Shown here: one piece after another, positions 34,483 to 48,504 of the stretch
How the letters are laid out: each line of letters starts with the position of its first letter
Position numbering within the stretch: the first letter of the stretch is position 1
Assembly (NCBI GenBank): GCA_023055355.1
Contig: JALJCS010000018.1
Coordinates: 62,001-126,000, forward strand
Length of the DNA: 64,000 nt
Source: Agelaius tricolor
Lineage: Eukaryota > Chordata > Aves > Passeriformes > Icteridae
Direction of reading: 5' to 3'
The notes under the pieces: model-generated
Databases searched by the model: none
What the model was told of the DNA's origin: nothing
What the model saw: the letters and a program-made list of their open reading frames with translations, nothing else
Made by a program: the position numbers and the translations under genes

Positions 34483-35081
34483 TGTCCTGGTTTAGGGCAA
34501 ATTTGGAGGAGAATTTCCAAATTAGGGCCCCTCCCCGCAACTGGTTCGGGAAGGATTCCTCAGAGAGAAGTGGAACGAACCTGTTTATTTAATAGGCACA
34601 GCACCCCCCAGCACGCAAAAGGAACAATTCCGGATGACACCGCTCTGAAAAAGATGACAAATTCGAAAGTCTCTCTTGGGGGCGTGCTCACTCTCTTCTC
34701 AGTCCCTCCAGAGCTGGGCCAGCTGCTGCAGGCCACAAGGTGCAAACTCTCGGTGTTTCCCAGGTCCCAGTCCGGAGCAGGTTCAAAATGGTCAGTAAAA
34801 GGAAAGGAGAAATGGTCCAGGAAGAAATTTGGACAGTTTAGCTAAACTAGCTAATGAGCAAAAGCAAGCAGAAGCGAAGCAAGCAAGAGTGAGAGAGAGC
34901 AAAGCGAAAAGCAAAAGCAGCAAAAGCAAAAGCTGCAGTCTCTGTGTCCCGCCAGGCTGATAAGAAAACCAAAACAAAACATTCCCTCTTCAGAGCCAGT
35001 CTTAAAGGTACAGAACATAATATCCAACATTCACAGAACACATGAATGGGGATACATGCATCATAACGTCACCCTAGGACA
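34483..35081 (-). mobile_element. Solo LTR of the TGTCCTAGG family, minus strand, exact 5-bp target-site duplication
   Basis: It is 599 bp on the plus strand, from TGTCCTGGTTTAGGGC to CACCCTAGGACA, with GATGT on both sides (34478-34482 and 35082-35086). It is the reverse-orientation relative of the LTRs nested in env at 3502 and 61102. It appears to be the uninterrupted form of the family, against which the longer copies at 48505 and 51685 can be compared. Confidence 0.92.
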
Positions 35082-35086
35082 GATGT

Positions 35087-37080
35087 ATTTCCTATTAATA
35101 CCTTAATATTAATAAGGTTTAGAGCTGGAATTCAGAGGGAAAAGAAAGCTATTTTGAATTCATTCTATTCAATCATCTTGTCTGGACTGTCTCTTCCTGC
35201 TTTTCACTTCTGAAACTCTGTATGAAAGGCATAGAGTTCTGGATTAATTCTTTTCAACAGTTTCCCCTGTTATTCTTCTTTCAAGGCAAACCTGAAAAAT
35301 CCACACTTTCTTTCCCAACCACTTCTAAAATTCCATTGAGAAGCAAAAAAAAACCCCATCAAACAACTAAATCTCTGCTCCAATTTGTAGGAAAAAACCC
35401 CATGCCATTAACTGCTTTCCTAACACTTTCTTTCTCTTGTATTAATATGGCAACCTTTTCTTGCTTTTATAGATTAGAACCAAATTCTTAAAGCTATAAG
35501 GAAACACAGGTTTACTGTAGCTGATTCTGAGATACAGTAGTCCAGCAAGGAGTTCAGACCTCAAAAGAAGAGTCTGTACAACAAGATTCAGCACAACGTT
35601 GAGACATATTAGCTATTGTTCAAGAAAAGCCGCCAAAATGAAACTGCTTAGACTTCTATACTATCATGGGTGCCTGCTTCCAGAACCTGACCTAAGTTGC
35701 TGGAAACTAGCTGCAATATGACTGCAAACAATGCTGCGAATGTAGGACATTGTTATTCTTCTCTTCCATTGAAAACCACAAGTGGAGTTGCGTCATTTTC
35801 TTAAAAATTCTCTATTTCCTTCCAAACTGGTAAAATGATGATAAATAAAGTGTTCTGTTCATACAGTTTAAATCTAATAATGTTCAAAATGAAAAACAAA
35901 AAAAAATTCATTCAGATATGGTCTGCAATAATAGAGCCGAGAGAAGATGAACCAGTCTGGCCTACAAAATAAAGTGAAGCAGAATTTGGGAATTTGGAAC
36001 ACCTTACGATGTAATATTTAAAGAAAAAAAAGAAATACAATGTAACCTACCCAAACTCAATCAGTGATGCACCGACAGAGAAAAAAGAACTCATTACTAC
36101 TAATATTTCTTTCATTCTCAGACAAGAAGTTAAATTATCCTCTTGAATGCACGGAAGATTGTTGCGAAAGACAGCAGCCTTCTTCTTTACAACATATTCT
36201 TCAGAACTCCAGGAGACAAATCATTAGAGCTATGAGGCTCTTTCTCTCTGTAAAACTTCCAGAGCATAGCCACTATTATATTCCTTTAGAGATCCTCACC
36301 GCCCTGGGCAACTGGTGGATAGTCTACAGCTCCAGTACATCAGCCAGACGCTCTGCCTTATTTAGCATGGCTACTGCAGCAAGGACATCATCTCTACTGG
36401 CTTTCTATCCAAAATATATGCAAGGCACAACAAAGAATATACCCAAAACACTGAGCACAGCCTATGGCCTTCAAAACAAAAATCTCACGATGGCAATACT
36501 GGATCTTCTGATCCAAACCATCGGGAAACATTTCTTTAGAGGTGAAAAAAGCTCCTGTTGATTGTACAAAAAATAGTGATGTAAACCAGAGTTGCATGAC
36601 CCAGTATTTCTATTGAACTGGAACTATTTTGATCAATATTATGCATCCATTTCTTTTCAGTTCATTTGGTAAAAAATGTAAAGTATAGTTTAAAAGGAAT
36701 TATTGGATGCGTACTAAGTACTAGGGATTAGTTAAGGTGTTGGTTTTGCATGGCTTGGTTTTTGGTGGGGAGGGAAGAAGCCAGCCACAGAAGTGAATCT
36801 TTTGTGAAAAGCTCCTAGAAGCTTCCTCCATGCCTGGCAAAGTGAATCCCTGCTTGGCACTAAGAACAGACATGCTGCTAAGCCAATTAGACAAGCAGTA
36901 ATATATTTAAGAAGGAAATCAAAACTGCGGCCAGTTAACTTTTAAGTTTGCTAATTTTTTGGTTGGCACCTCTTCTGGTTTGAAAGCAAAACCAGCAAGA
37001 GATGCTGTTGCTGTTGCAGTGTGTGTTTTTGATTGTAATGCAGTTTGAGTAGTCAGTTTGATAATACTTCCTGCTTTGTG
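35087..37080. other. Unassigned DNA with a 165-codon open frame
   Basis: The frame at 36064-36561 is the longest one in the non-viral part that is not obviously compositional. A TTTCTTTCATTCTCAG acceptor-like site lies inside it near 36120. No domain recognised, no donor seen, and it may be chance. Confidence 0.3.
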
Positions 37081-37630
37081 CTGTTGGAGCATATTTTATT
37101 ATTAAGGGCTTGTTCCTTTCCCCCCGTGTTGTTAGTTTTTGCCCTAGTTGTCCATCTCCCCAAAGACCTGCCCTTTTCTTCCCTTTTCCTCCTCCCACTG
37201 AATGTCAATCCCTCCCCAAGCCTGCCCCTTTCTCTAGAAACTTCCCTATCAATTTTATAGTCTTCAAAACCCCATTGGTTTGTTTAAGTTATTCTCCTCC
37301 CCTGTAGTCCCCTATTGGTTTAAACATTGTATTCCCCGCCTTGTGGTCCACCCCCAGTTGCTCCCAGTGTGTTAAAGATTGTATCCTCCTCTGGGACCTC
37401 TCCCCATTTCTGAGTTGATGTATGCATTTGGGTCAGTGTCTTTGTGTCCCTGACCCTCCAGGGAAGAAACTCCTTTGGAAAACATACAGAAGACCTCTCC
37501 CTGTTCCTTGTCCCCGCCCTCGGCGCAGTCCTATCCCCAATGCAGTCCACCTGTGCCATAGAGCAGCTGTGCCCTACAGCTGCACCCTGGATTCGACAGC
37601 TTTCTGGGGGCAGCCCACTCTGGCTGTTGG
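37081..37630. other. LTR-like or promoter-like unassigned segment
   Basis: A pyrimidine-rich stretch with repeated CCCATTGGTTT / CCTATTGGTTT (CCAAT-box-like) words, ending directly at the LTR-like element at 37631. It could be part of a recombined ERV. No clean termini found. Confidence 0.35.
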
Positions 37631-38202
37631 TGTCAGGAGCTAGTCGGTCTGAAGAAATCCAGCATGGCAGCAAGACTCCAAGTCAGAAATACAATTTATT
37701 AGGAAAAGGGGAAAACCCAAATACATGCAATAATACAAAAGAAAAACTACGGACAGAATACAACCTGTCACCCTGCTAGTTAGGGTGGTGGCAGCAGTCC
37801 GGATGAAATGGTCTTGTTGAAGTGGTGATCCTGTAGAAACCATCTGGTAGCTCTTGTCCTCTGAAGACCAGTGGGTGAGGGTGGCCGTTCCTCTAGGAAG
37901 CCAGTGGAAAGACTGCTTGTGGTGTCCCAAAACTCAGATTATATCCAGCTGGGGATGCTTAGCTCCTGCCCCCTGGGCAGAGCATCTTGCAATGGGCTCA
38001 AATTGTTCTGAGTCATGCGGTGGTTCCTTGATTAGCCTTTAAATAGAAATGGCTCCTGGAGGGAGTCATCTCTGAATCATGTGGCAAGACATGGATGGCC
38101 CCGTTAAGAGATAAGGAGATAAGGAAAAAACGATGCCCCTCCCGGTTTCAGCAGCTCTTGAGGTTGGGAGCAGAAAACATTTTTATATTGTAGCCTAGGA
38201 CA
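37631..38202 (-). mobile_element. Probable LTR, minus strand, no target-site duplication
   Basis: The plus strand runs from TGTCAGGAGC to GTAGCCTAGGACA (572 bp). TTTATT at about 37689 supplies AATAAA on the minus strand, and TATAAAAATG lies close to the sense start. The flanks (GTTGG, ATACA) do not match, so one side may have been rearranged. The sense start TGTCCTAGG resembles that of the 34483 family. Confidence 0.6.
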
Positions 38203-39863
38203 ATACAGGATGAATGCTTTTGCATTTGCAGGAAGTTTGTGTGGATTTGAAAAGCATCCTTATAGCAGAGGCACAAAAGTATTCTCCTACCCTTTTAAAT
38301 CATCTTCAAACCAAGCAATTCTCACAATAAGGTAGCGCATGAATGACTTGCAAGTGAGTTGAAGAAACACGGCAAAGATAAGTAGTGTTCAACTGCAGAG
38401 AATCGTTTAGGGACACCATACCTTTATATACCTTTATATTTTAAATCAGGAAGCATGGATGGACCGTTTTTTTCCCCTTAGTTGACTACAGAACCAGCGG
38501 TCCCTTGCGGGAGGGTGTTTGGATTCAAGATGACACTGGCAGCTAAGAGCATGGCTACATAGAAGGTGCTACTTTGAGACCAGAACATTCAACTACTTCA
38601 AGGCAGATAGGAGAATAGCTGACTAGTGACAGCTCTGAGCAGAAGAGTCTGTGGCTTATCCTGTGGGACCAATAGTAAGACATTTCAATTGAAAAACCCC
38701 ATTCATTTCCAAGGAGCAAACATCAGTAAAAATAAAAGGTCAAGTAAAGACACCCTAGTGCTCTTCTTATCAGAAGCATGTTCCTCCATATGAGAGTATT
38801 TAGGAAAGGACAGTCCATTCATAAAGAAAGGTGTGCCAGTTAGAAAACCTGTAGAACAATACAAGACAAACTCACACAATATACATCCTCAAATGCAAAA
38901 TGAAGAAATAATCATTTCAAGCTTCCGTGGAATTAATTGCATTTTATTTGTTCTTTTCATTTCAGCTGCTCTCAAGTTATTTTTTAAGACTGAATTTTAT
39001 GAATTCAGCAAAGCTCTCTTTCTGAATGTCTGCATACCCCTATAAAACACTGAGGTGACAAAGAGAACGGCAGTGGAAGGAAACCTTGTCCACCTCCCCC
39101 TCCTTGAAGCTTTAGGCCAGCGAGTGATTAGAATTTAGTCACTTCATTTGCTTTACCAAGAGAGAATGTTTTCCAGCCTTTATCTTTCCTTTTGGAGCTG
39201 ATTCCCTTTGTAGTCATAAATTCTTGACTCAGTTGGTGAGAAACAATGGCATTACAGCCATGGATGTTAAAGTGCACTGATGGGAAATGAAGTTTTCATC
39301 TTCAGGTCTTGCTTCAGTAAATATTCCAAATTCATCAGAAAGAAAGTTCCCAGACCGGTAATCCCCACTCAAATGACCTAATTCAAATAGTCTGTAGGCA
39401 TAAGAGGCATCAAGCAGGTGCTGTCATCTGTTAGGGGAATACCCAGCCAGTACATGATTGTCTAGTTAGGCAGCAACAATTTTGGAAAGAATTTAGTTTT
39501 TTTGTATTGCAAGTGAATGGTCAATACATTTTATTAGTGGATACGGGTACAAGAATGTCTTCTGCATCCTTTCAGAGGGGAAGCTTCCCTAGATCTAAAG
39601 CTGCTCAGCTCCACGATAGGATGCTTTGTCTGAAAAGGGAACTCAAGTCTTTGTCCTTTTGGATTGCTTCCATAGTTTTTCACTCACTCTTCAGGTACCT
39701 GTTAATATGTTCTGTTATCCCTTGCAAACTTTTATGGGCATAGTCGCTGAATTGGTACGTATTCCATGAAGTCCACAGGCCCTGTTGAGATGCAGCCACA
39801 GGTCTCAAGGGTGTTAGCAGATGTTATTCTGAGGCCACTCCTAATGATGTTTGATGGATCATA
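38203..39863. other. Unassigned DNA with a possible retroviral protease trace
   Basis: At about 39500-39570 a short open reading contains GQYILLVDTGTRMSS, which has the LVDTG core of retropepsins. No other retroviral sequence is evident nearby. The rest is unremarkable. Confidence 0.35.
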
Positions 39864-40510
39864 GTGACTGAGGAAAGTGCCCAAAGAGTGGATGAAAGCA
39901 AATGTCACCCATCTTGGAAAAAGGCAACTAGGAGGACTTGGAAAAGTACAAGCCAGCCAGCCAGCGTCATTTTTATCCCCAGGAAGTTGATGGAGCAGCT
40001 ATTGCTGGAAAGCATTGCCAGGCACATGAAGGAGGACAAAATAACCTAGTCAGCATGGATTTACCAGGGGAACTTGATGCTGAACAACTTTTTAAACTCC
40101 TCTGATGAATCAACTTGCCCGGTAGATGAAGGGAATATTGTCTGCCTGGGCTTCAGGAAGGTTTTGGACATTTATCTACGTGGCAGCACACAGACATCCC
40201 AGAAGTGTGCAAAGAGGAGGGAACCAGTGTCTTTTCAAGGATGCTCAGTGAAAAGACAAGAGGCAGTAGGCACACACTGAAATACAGGAGATTGCCTCTG
40301 CACATGGCCAAATGATTTTTTACTGTGAGGGCGACTGAACCACGGCACAGACTGCCCAGAAAGATGGTGGAGCCTGGATCTTTGAAGACATTAAAAGTAC
40401 ACCCAGATACAATCCTGGGCAAGAGGCTCTAGGTATCCTGGTTTAAGCAGGGGGGTTGGACCTGGTGAGCCCCACTGACGCCTTCCACTCTCGTTCATTC
40501 TGTGCTAGTG
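39864..40510 (+). mobile_element. CR1 LINE fragment, internally deleted
   Basis: The first part (to about 40200) reads as a decayed piece of CR1 ORF2 (VDEGNIVCLGFRKVLDI; canonical form VDEGxxVDVVYLDFxKAFDT). The part after about 40320 is the CR1 3' end (GGTGGAGCCTGG ... GGTTGGACCTGG). The intermediate ORF2 sequence is missing. Confidence 0.75.
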
Positions 40511-41959
40511 AATTCTCTTAGAGATGCATTTCAAGCACTGGCATGACAAAGTTCTGTGCAGAGAGAGATCCAAATGGACATGGGATCTAAGTTCCTTAAG
40601 TAGTGCTCAAGAAGAATGCAAAACTCTGGGATAAGTGTCTCTTCCATAACTGAATCCCTTTCACGGGAAAATTCCCCAGCTATAGAAAGATCTTCTGATA
40701 GGCATGCTTAAGACTGACACTGGCTGAGCAAATTTCTCCCTATGTGTGTTTAAGACCAATTAGGATCTTCACCAAGTGTTGTCAACATAGTCACAGAATG
40801 TATATTGTTAAGAAGGGACAACTTACATCAGAATGGCAAATATTGGTCCACAAAATGTATTAATGTATGGGAACTATCTACTTGGGTTGAAAATAAAAAG
40901 AAAGAGTTAGTCTTTATTTATCAATTCCATCGCAATATTGATGAGGTAAGAAAAAGACCTTAGTCCTTAACCTTCTTAACTCAAGCAAAGATTTTTAAAA
41001 ATTCCTTGTAAAAAATGTATCCTAATTATCAGACTATGAAACAATTTTAGTTGGGAAAAAAGTTCCAGAATTGTGTAGATAGTGGTAAAGAAGCCAAGAA
41101 AATAGGTAAGAAACAAAAAGAGAGCAAAAGAGTCAGCTTCAGTCTGCAAGCTCGTTCTAGAAGTAATCTGCTAGAAAAAGGAACCCCCAGTTGAATTTCC
41201 AATGGATTCATGCACTTGATTCAGTAACTAGTCAATGTAAAAACCAATCCTTTTGTACAACTTCTCCCAGCAACAAAAACCCCAACAGCTTGACACCACC
41301 ATCATGCCTGTCCCAGATGTATTTTAAAAGAAATTATCCTTTCTTGAAACTCTATTTGCATAAAAGTTGCAAGACATTGGAGGGATTCTCCACATTCTCA
41401 TTTCTCCATGTGGCTTGAAAGTCTATTTGATAAAATATGCAACAAAGCATATGATTTATAAGGTAGGGTAAAATGGATGATTTGGGAATTGATCTCTTGT
41501 TGATATTAAACTTCATATCCACTCTCTGTGAAGTTTCTAAAAGAAATGATGGAGCTGAGGCATGAATCTGCCACAACAAGTGTTAAGCAAAGATACACAC
41601 TCCCCTTCACATGCCCCCCTTCCACACACACCTAGGCCCACACAGAGGTCAGCATAGCAGATGATGAACACCTTCTTTGGCACTTCATGAAATCCTAACA
41701 TGAGGAAGTGTTGAAATACAGAGATTTTGTCCCATGTAGAAACCCATCCCATGTATTTTATGCTGTAATTCTTCTCTCTTTTAAAATTTGCTATCTTCTG
41801 CATAGTTTTCATTAACCTGTTACAGTAGTGAAAATCACAGATCAAGGTAATTTTGTAACACTTTGATTTTACCCCAAGAGCTGAGGGAAAACTTGCTCCT
41901 ATACTTCAATCTGAGTTTCTTCTAGATTCAAACTTTGTTTCTCTACCATCAAGAGTCTC
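40511..41959. other. Unassigned AT-rich DNA
   Basis: No gene or recognisable element. Confidence 0.5.
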
Positions 41960-42092
41960 CTGTGTTGCTGCTCAAAGCCCCATCCAACCTGACCTTGAAT
42001 ACTTTCAGGGATGGGACACCCACAACTTCTCTGGGCAACCTGTTCCAGTGTTCCAGCACCCCCACAGTAAAAAAATGTCTTCCTTTCATCTA
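41960..42092 (-). mobile_element. CR1 LINE 3' fragment, minus strand
   Basis: AAAGCCCCATCCAACCTGACC followed by TCTGGGCAACCTGTTCCAG matches the conserved CR1 3' region in reverse orientation. Both ends are truncated. Confidence 0.8.
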
Positions 42093-45000
42093 ATATGTAT
42101 CAGAAGTATTAAATCTAGGCATATAAACTTTGAGGAAAGGTTTGAAATTCTTTTGATTTGAATCACATTTTATATGAGTACTGACTTACAGATGACAAAA
42201 ATATGTGGATGGGCATTTGAGCTGACACTTTTTGAAAAGGTGCATGGCATTTAAAATTAAAACCAGTACCATTAAAAGCTTTGTGCCGTTTTCTTTTTCC
42301 TCTGGTATTCAAAATTGCATATATCAAATATCTGTGCTTCATACAAAGCTCTTAGACACTCTCAGAAAAAAGCTTTTCATTCAGACTAAGTTGCAGTTTA
42401 CGTAGAACACTGGTACTAGTGAAGGTTTTTCTGGGCATAGGGGGAACACCTTCTCATTGGATTTGTGTGCAGAATGCATTTTATGCAAACTGGAAAATTG
42501 ATCCCATCTGTGTTCTAGTCATCATTCTTACTGCATCAGGCCTGAAGATTCTGTGAAAAGTAGCCTGTGGACCTTGAACATAGCTCATGTGAAACAGATG
42601 AGAGGCGATGGAGAAGTTGAGGGAGAGAATAAAGAGCATATGGCCCAGTACAGACTAACAATTGTTTGGCACCCTTTAAAGGCTGTGTTTGACAAGCAGG
42701 GCTGAAGCAGGTCTGCAAAATATCCGGGAGATCAAAATCCATTGAAGCAAATTGCCCTGGCCAGTCACCTTGCTGCCGATAATTCACTCTCCATAGCAGC
42801 TGATCAGGCCTAAGAATGCTGCTGCAGAAGTATTGTGAAAAAGGTAGGCATATTTTCACAGATGCAGGGGAAAATCCCCTTGGATGATGGTTCCAAGGGA
42901 TTACTTGATGGAGCAAGTTATGTACCCTTATCTACCGTGCAATATCTAAGTTGGTGAGTTCACTATCTGTCAGCATCACTTTCGAAAATAAATGTTTGAT
43001 CCACAAAACAATATTTCATATGTCCTGTCTACCTGCTTCATTTCAACCAATGAATAGGCTACGTTCCATCAGCAAAGGGTTTATGATCCTATGTTTCTTT
43101 AAACTGTGATAATTCTTTATTTTTTTCTAGATCAGACACTGTCTATTCATAAGATTCAGATGTCCATGGCAGGGGTGTAATTAAATTCACATGTTAAAAA
43201 AAAACCTTCTTCTTGTTATCTTTTTATTAAATTACTGACATGTAACATCAGTCTGAGAGCTGAAGAAAACCCCTTCATTTGCTGTTTGCCAAGTATCATC
43301 TATGTGATACAAATTCTACTTGAGAAATCACACCCGTACATTGCCATGTAGCACTACTAGTAATGCTTTCACAACCTTTTCTTCATCATTAGGTCTTTTG
43401 GTGAAGTGAATGATTAGAACATAAGCAAGGGCATTTGTTCAAGATGCTCCAGAAAGAGCTGTGGTCTGTTCTCTTCTTTGCTGCCTATGTTAGCACTCAG
43501 CTGCAAAAAAGGAAAGATTACTAGGAAAAGTGTTACTTTCAGTCTAAATTTGTAAATGATGTTTGGAATACCCTGTTAAATGACAAGGTGCTCTTTTAAA
43601 ATATGGCATCTTAAGGGAAAATGTCAGCTTTAAAAAGGTTTTGAGACAGTTGCTTCTGGAAAAAAAAAAAAAAGAAAAGAATTGGAGGCTTCTAAGGTCT
43701 TTAGGCATACTATTTTGAGGATTGATTCAAACCACAGTTTCTTCATATAGGAAGAACAGAGGACCATAGATGCAACCCATTTGAAAATGGATTTCTATAT
43801 GTTTCTGGTTGGGATTACCAGGCATCATTTCTTGTGAAGTTGAGGGACTGCAGTTAGCACTCCAATAATTTCCTTCCCTGAAATTCATCTGCATTTGGTC
43901 CTTTTTCCAGAGTCCCCATTTATTAGTGAAGGTATACTCTATCTATGCATTAGAATATTCCATTAGAGTGTGTGACTCATACTTGCTAGTTAAAATTAGC
44001 TGGAGCGGAATGGATAGTTACAGTTGCGTGTATACAATAGTCTTATTTTGGCAAGTTTTCTTTAGACAATGTTGAAGCAGCACTAGCAAATAGGAAGTAC
44101 AGCTTGCAGCAGGGAAGGACACTCTTCTGCTTTCTCAAGTTTCCTGTAGTTAAATAGACGCCAAAAGGCTTTTCCTAGTACTACTACTGTCTTGTAGGAA
44201 TACTTGATCTAATCCTATCTTTGATCAAATTCCTAATGGGTTACTTTTCTACAAGGCAGAACATTTTTCTTTTAATAATATGTATTTTGTAAGGTGGAGA
44301 CATGAACTTGTGCACCAGTCACGTGGACTGTACTCCTTATTAAGTTTCACAACCTTCTTTAGAAAATATTGACTGTGTGTAACTTCAAAAGGAGAATTCT
44401 GGGCATCTTCATTCTATTGATGTAATTGTTTTTCTGCCATGCTGGTATTGTTTTCTATCATTTTTACCAACAGAAATATTTTTCCTGACACCTATGGAAA
44501 AGACCTATGTTTACTCAACAGTGCAGCGTCAGTACATTGTTTAGAATGATTTCAACATGGTCCCAAACATATCGGACAGCTAGACAGCAGAGGTTAGCAA
44601 CAGGGAATGGGAATAACTTCTGAACCGTTTCAGTAGATTTCCCAGGAAGGGCTTGCTTTCTGCCACTGCAAATTTTCCCAGAGATTTTGTCTGGTTAAGA
44701 GTTGCATCAAAAGAGTATTTTTGCCCAAACCTTGGGGCAAGCTCTGTCTCCGATTTACTAGTGAATGCAAAGAGGGTGAAAGTGCTGCTTCAAAGCCCTC
44801 TGTGCGCTTTCTGTACCAAGAGGGGGGGTGACCCCAGAAATAAGTTTTGATCTCTCTTCAGAACACAAGGCATGTCATCACCTCATTCATCTTCTTCTGG
44901 GACTCATAGCGTCTTAAGACTAAGAAGCTCTCTTGCTTGCTGAAGTGCGTTCAGCAAAAAAACCTTGTCTCATCAGCAGATTTGAACACAACTACAGTCG

Positions 45001-48000
45001 AGTCAATTCCAATGCTGGCAGGGCAATACTCTACCCCACTAGTAACATGCCACTATTAGAAGACTGTGTAAAACTATTTTTGTACAAAGTAATCAGAGGG
45101 AAAAATAGAATTGGGAAGAACTGCACATTGTTCTGGAAAAAGCCTCCTGCCTCAGTCTTACAGACATCATCTGCTGGTATCATTCTTAATAGTTGGGGTT
45201 TTTTAAATTTTCTATTAGAAAAAATATTACTGCACCTTTATGTTTCCTTAATAGAAGTGCAGCCATTTCTTAATAGAATAGAAGTAAGCCATTTGGATAT
45301 GTACAAATGGTCTTTTCAAATACATATGCTATAGCCCACTGTGAAAGTAATTAGCTATAAAGAGAAATCTAAAGGTTTAAAAAGATTTTGGAAGAAAGTA
45401 AGTCTAAGGTGATAGAAGAAGAAGAAAACAGCAGTTTTCTTCTGGTGAAAAAAAAACAAAGGGAGGACCTTGTACAGTGGAGATGTATTATTTGACTTCC
45501 TGAAAAACTGAGTAGGTTTGCTATTGCCAATGGTTTTCATTAGGAAGGAAGAGATTCCTTTGGCAAAAAAAACCCCTTCAAACTGACTTGACAAAAATGT
45601 TATGACACTTAACTTCACCAATCCTGAAGAAAAATTCTCATCACTTGATCTGGAAATCATGATGGTAATGGAGACAAGGATGTCTAAGCCATGCCATCAG
45701 GAACATCAAAAAGCATTAGAATGCAGGTAAGACTGAGCTCCTGAACTAGTGTGAAGAGAATGCAAGAAAGACATTTTCCTTTAAGAGTCTTCAGGATGGA
45801 GAGCAGATCAAATTTTTCATGTGAAGTATTTCTGAATAGAATGAATCTTCAAAATAACATTGTTTTCCAAAACCTGTTTACAGTATCTCTTACCATGATA
45901 CACAGTTCCTATGAATAGAAAAAGCAAAGCACTTTTTTCCAAACTGTTGTGCACTCTTAAGCAATCTACAATAAAAATAGTATTTTTTCATGCTGGGAAT
46001 GATGTGAATTACAAAAAAGCCTTGTAGCACACTTGGCACTGTGGTCTCTTGATTAGCATAGCTTTTTATTCATCAAACACGTTTCACATTGACTATTTTT
46101 CTCTTTTAAATAACGGCGTCTTTGTACTTATGCAGCATCCATGAAGAATTTCTTGGGTGTTATTTTGTACCTGATCCTAAATGGCAGGTTCTGCATTCTG
46201 CCATCTGTCTAGCTTTCCCATTTGATGCAGCTTCTGAGAGGTATTTTCAGAATCGAGGACTACTTGCAAGAATGATGCTAAATCCATGCATTTTACTCCT
46301 TGGTTAATGCAAAACTATTTTTCCTTTACAGTTCAATGAGAACAGGAAAATAATGATGGTGAGTTCAATCCTTAGAGTAATACAAAGAGGACTATTATCA
46401 TCATTAGAAACCAAGCAAGGTGTATTTATTGCACATGCATGATACTCACTGATGCAAATTACCCTGTAAATTCAAAAGGAATCTGTATCATAGGAGTGGA
46501 TGGAATGTTTCGATTGATATTTTGCTTAAAGCAGAAAATTAATTCTTTTGACAGCCAACTCATGATTGCAAGCTCACTTTCAACTACAGCTTTCAAACAG
46601 AAGAAACATGTCTGTTTATAAAACGATACAGTACAGTACACAATAGCAAGTCAGGTCATAGACTTTGAAAAGAAAAAAACAGATCAAAGGACAGATTCAT
46701 TCACATCTACAAGCCCTCAAGAGTGTACAGGTCAAATGTCCCCAGAAAACTAGGCTGGTGGCGCAAATTCTCTATGTTGGCACCAGCAGAAGCAGCTGCT
46801 ATCTTTATAGGATGCAATCTTGCTTACATCACCCTTCAGAGCAATCTTCTGTACCCCTGCCCAATACACCTTCTGCTCTATTCCTTGGACTTCACATTTG
46901 CATTTCTACAGAGTCCTGTCCTGCAAACTGACTCAAAGTTCAGGTAATAGATTTCCAAGATTTAGAAATGTTGTGTGAGGTTCATTTATTTCATATTTCA
47001 TTCCATCTAAGCAAACTGTAACTTTCTGAAGTGAAATATTTCGAGTATGTCACGTGTATTTTAATGTTAGCTCTGCTTCACATTAAAACTTCTCACAGAC
47101 CCCTGTGATGCCTTGCTGCAAAAATATATAGCTGCCAAGAGTGGTTGTGGGAAGTTAGAATTGCCAGAAAACCATACAAACAATCTAACAATAGAGCCTT
47201 GGATTTCTGAATATAATTGCACCATGTAAAGTCAAAATATAATATTTAAATGATTTTAGATAATGATGAGTGTGGGCTAGAGAGAATCCAGATAGAATTT
47301 TATTTTTTTAAACAGTTCCGGGAAAAACATGGCCTTGACTTGGAAGTATAGCAGGAAATATTTTTATACAGCATGAGTTCTCATTACCTAATCATATGAT
47401 TTGTAGACCTGAATTGGAAACCAGGAAATAAACGAAGAAAAATATTCAAGCTATAAAAGATGGGAGTTTAAAATTTTCTTTGTATTTCTGATTAAAGCTA
47501 TTAGGTAGCTAAATGGTCACCCATTATTTTAAAAAGCATCTGGACATTAAAAATAGGTAAATTTCTGCGGGACTTGGATGTCAGCTATTCCTGAAAAGCT
47601 TTATTTCACTGCTTTCCAACCCTGAATCAATCCACTTAAACGCAGCTGTATTTCAGATGCTCAGTGGAACTGTCCATGTAATGCAGATAGTTGACAAATA
47701 ATCTGCAGAAAAAGCTAGATCGATTTGAAGATCTTTTCCTGTAAATGGTATTCACGTTATTTGTACAAACACACAGATGGGATTTCTGCTGTCTTCTTCA
47801 GGCCACTTCCTCCAGAGAGCTCTCCATCAAATCTCTCTAGTTCTACTCTTCTGGTGATCCAAAGTCAGCACTGGGATGGTCCAAGTGCATGAATTACTGT
47901 CTGCTAGAGGTGCACCCTGAGGGCTTCTGTGTGCAGCATCACGTGAGCCCTACTAAAGTCACCCTGTTGGTATAAACTGAGCTAGCTGGACCTTAAGGGA

Positions 48001-48435
48001 CAAGATTGTGCACTGATATTGTAAGAGAAATTAGGTACTAAGAAGGAGGCTGGAAGATTTAAATATTTCTGCCTCCAGCTTAAGCAACACTAAATCTTGG
48101 TCTTTATCTGAAAAACTAGGTGAATTAACCTATTTGGCATTCCTATGCCAAAAATGTCAGTAATACAACAAGAACCGTCAAAAGAGTAACAATTCCAATC
48201 ATTACTTTGTAAAAGTCATTCATTGGAAGAAGTCGGGAAGAAGGATGAAACATGCCAATATCCTACCCTGAGAATCATTCTGTTGATTTGCACAGGTTTC
48301 TTATTATATACCCATCTAATGCATTGGACATGCATGCTTGTGATGACACAAATACTTGCAAAGCTTACCAGATAAACCATGTTCTCTTCAGGCAGCAAAA
48401 CATTTCTTGATGGTTGTGTTTGCTAATTACATTTA
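42093..48435. other. Unassigned AT-rich DNA
   Basis: About 6.3 kb with no recognised gene. A minus-strand acceptor-like CCTTTTTTGCAG lies at 43501-43512 before a 28-codon open stretch. Frames of 126 codons (42536-42916, minus) and 133 codons (44933-45334, plus) have no visible domains. Confidence 0.45.
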
Positions 48436-48486
48436 GACTCAATGTTCTTAAAGGTCTTTTCCAACCAAAGTGATTCCATCATTCTC
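48436..48486 (+). mobile_element. CR1 3' tip
   Basis: GACTCAATGTTCTTAAAGG followed by TCTTTTCCAACC and TGATTCCATCATTCT is the terminal ~50 bp of CR1. Confidence 0.7.
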
Positions 48487-48504
48487 TAAATCGCAGATAC
48501 TGCT

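Noticed and set aside
43400..43500. Possible minus-strand exon after CCTTTTTTGCAG
   Set aside because: It stays open for only 28 codons before a stop, no donor was found, and its phase does not join to the 49968-50098 candidate.
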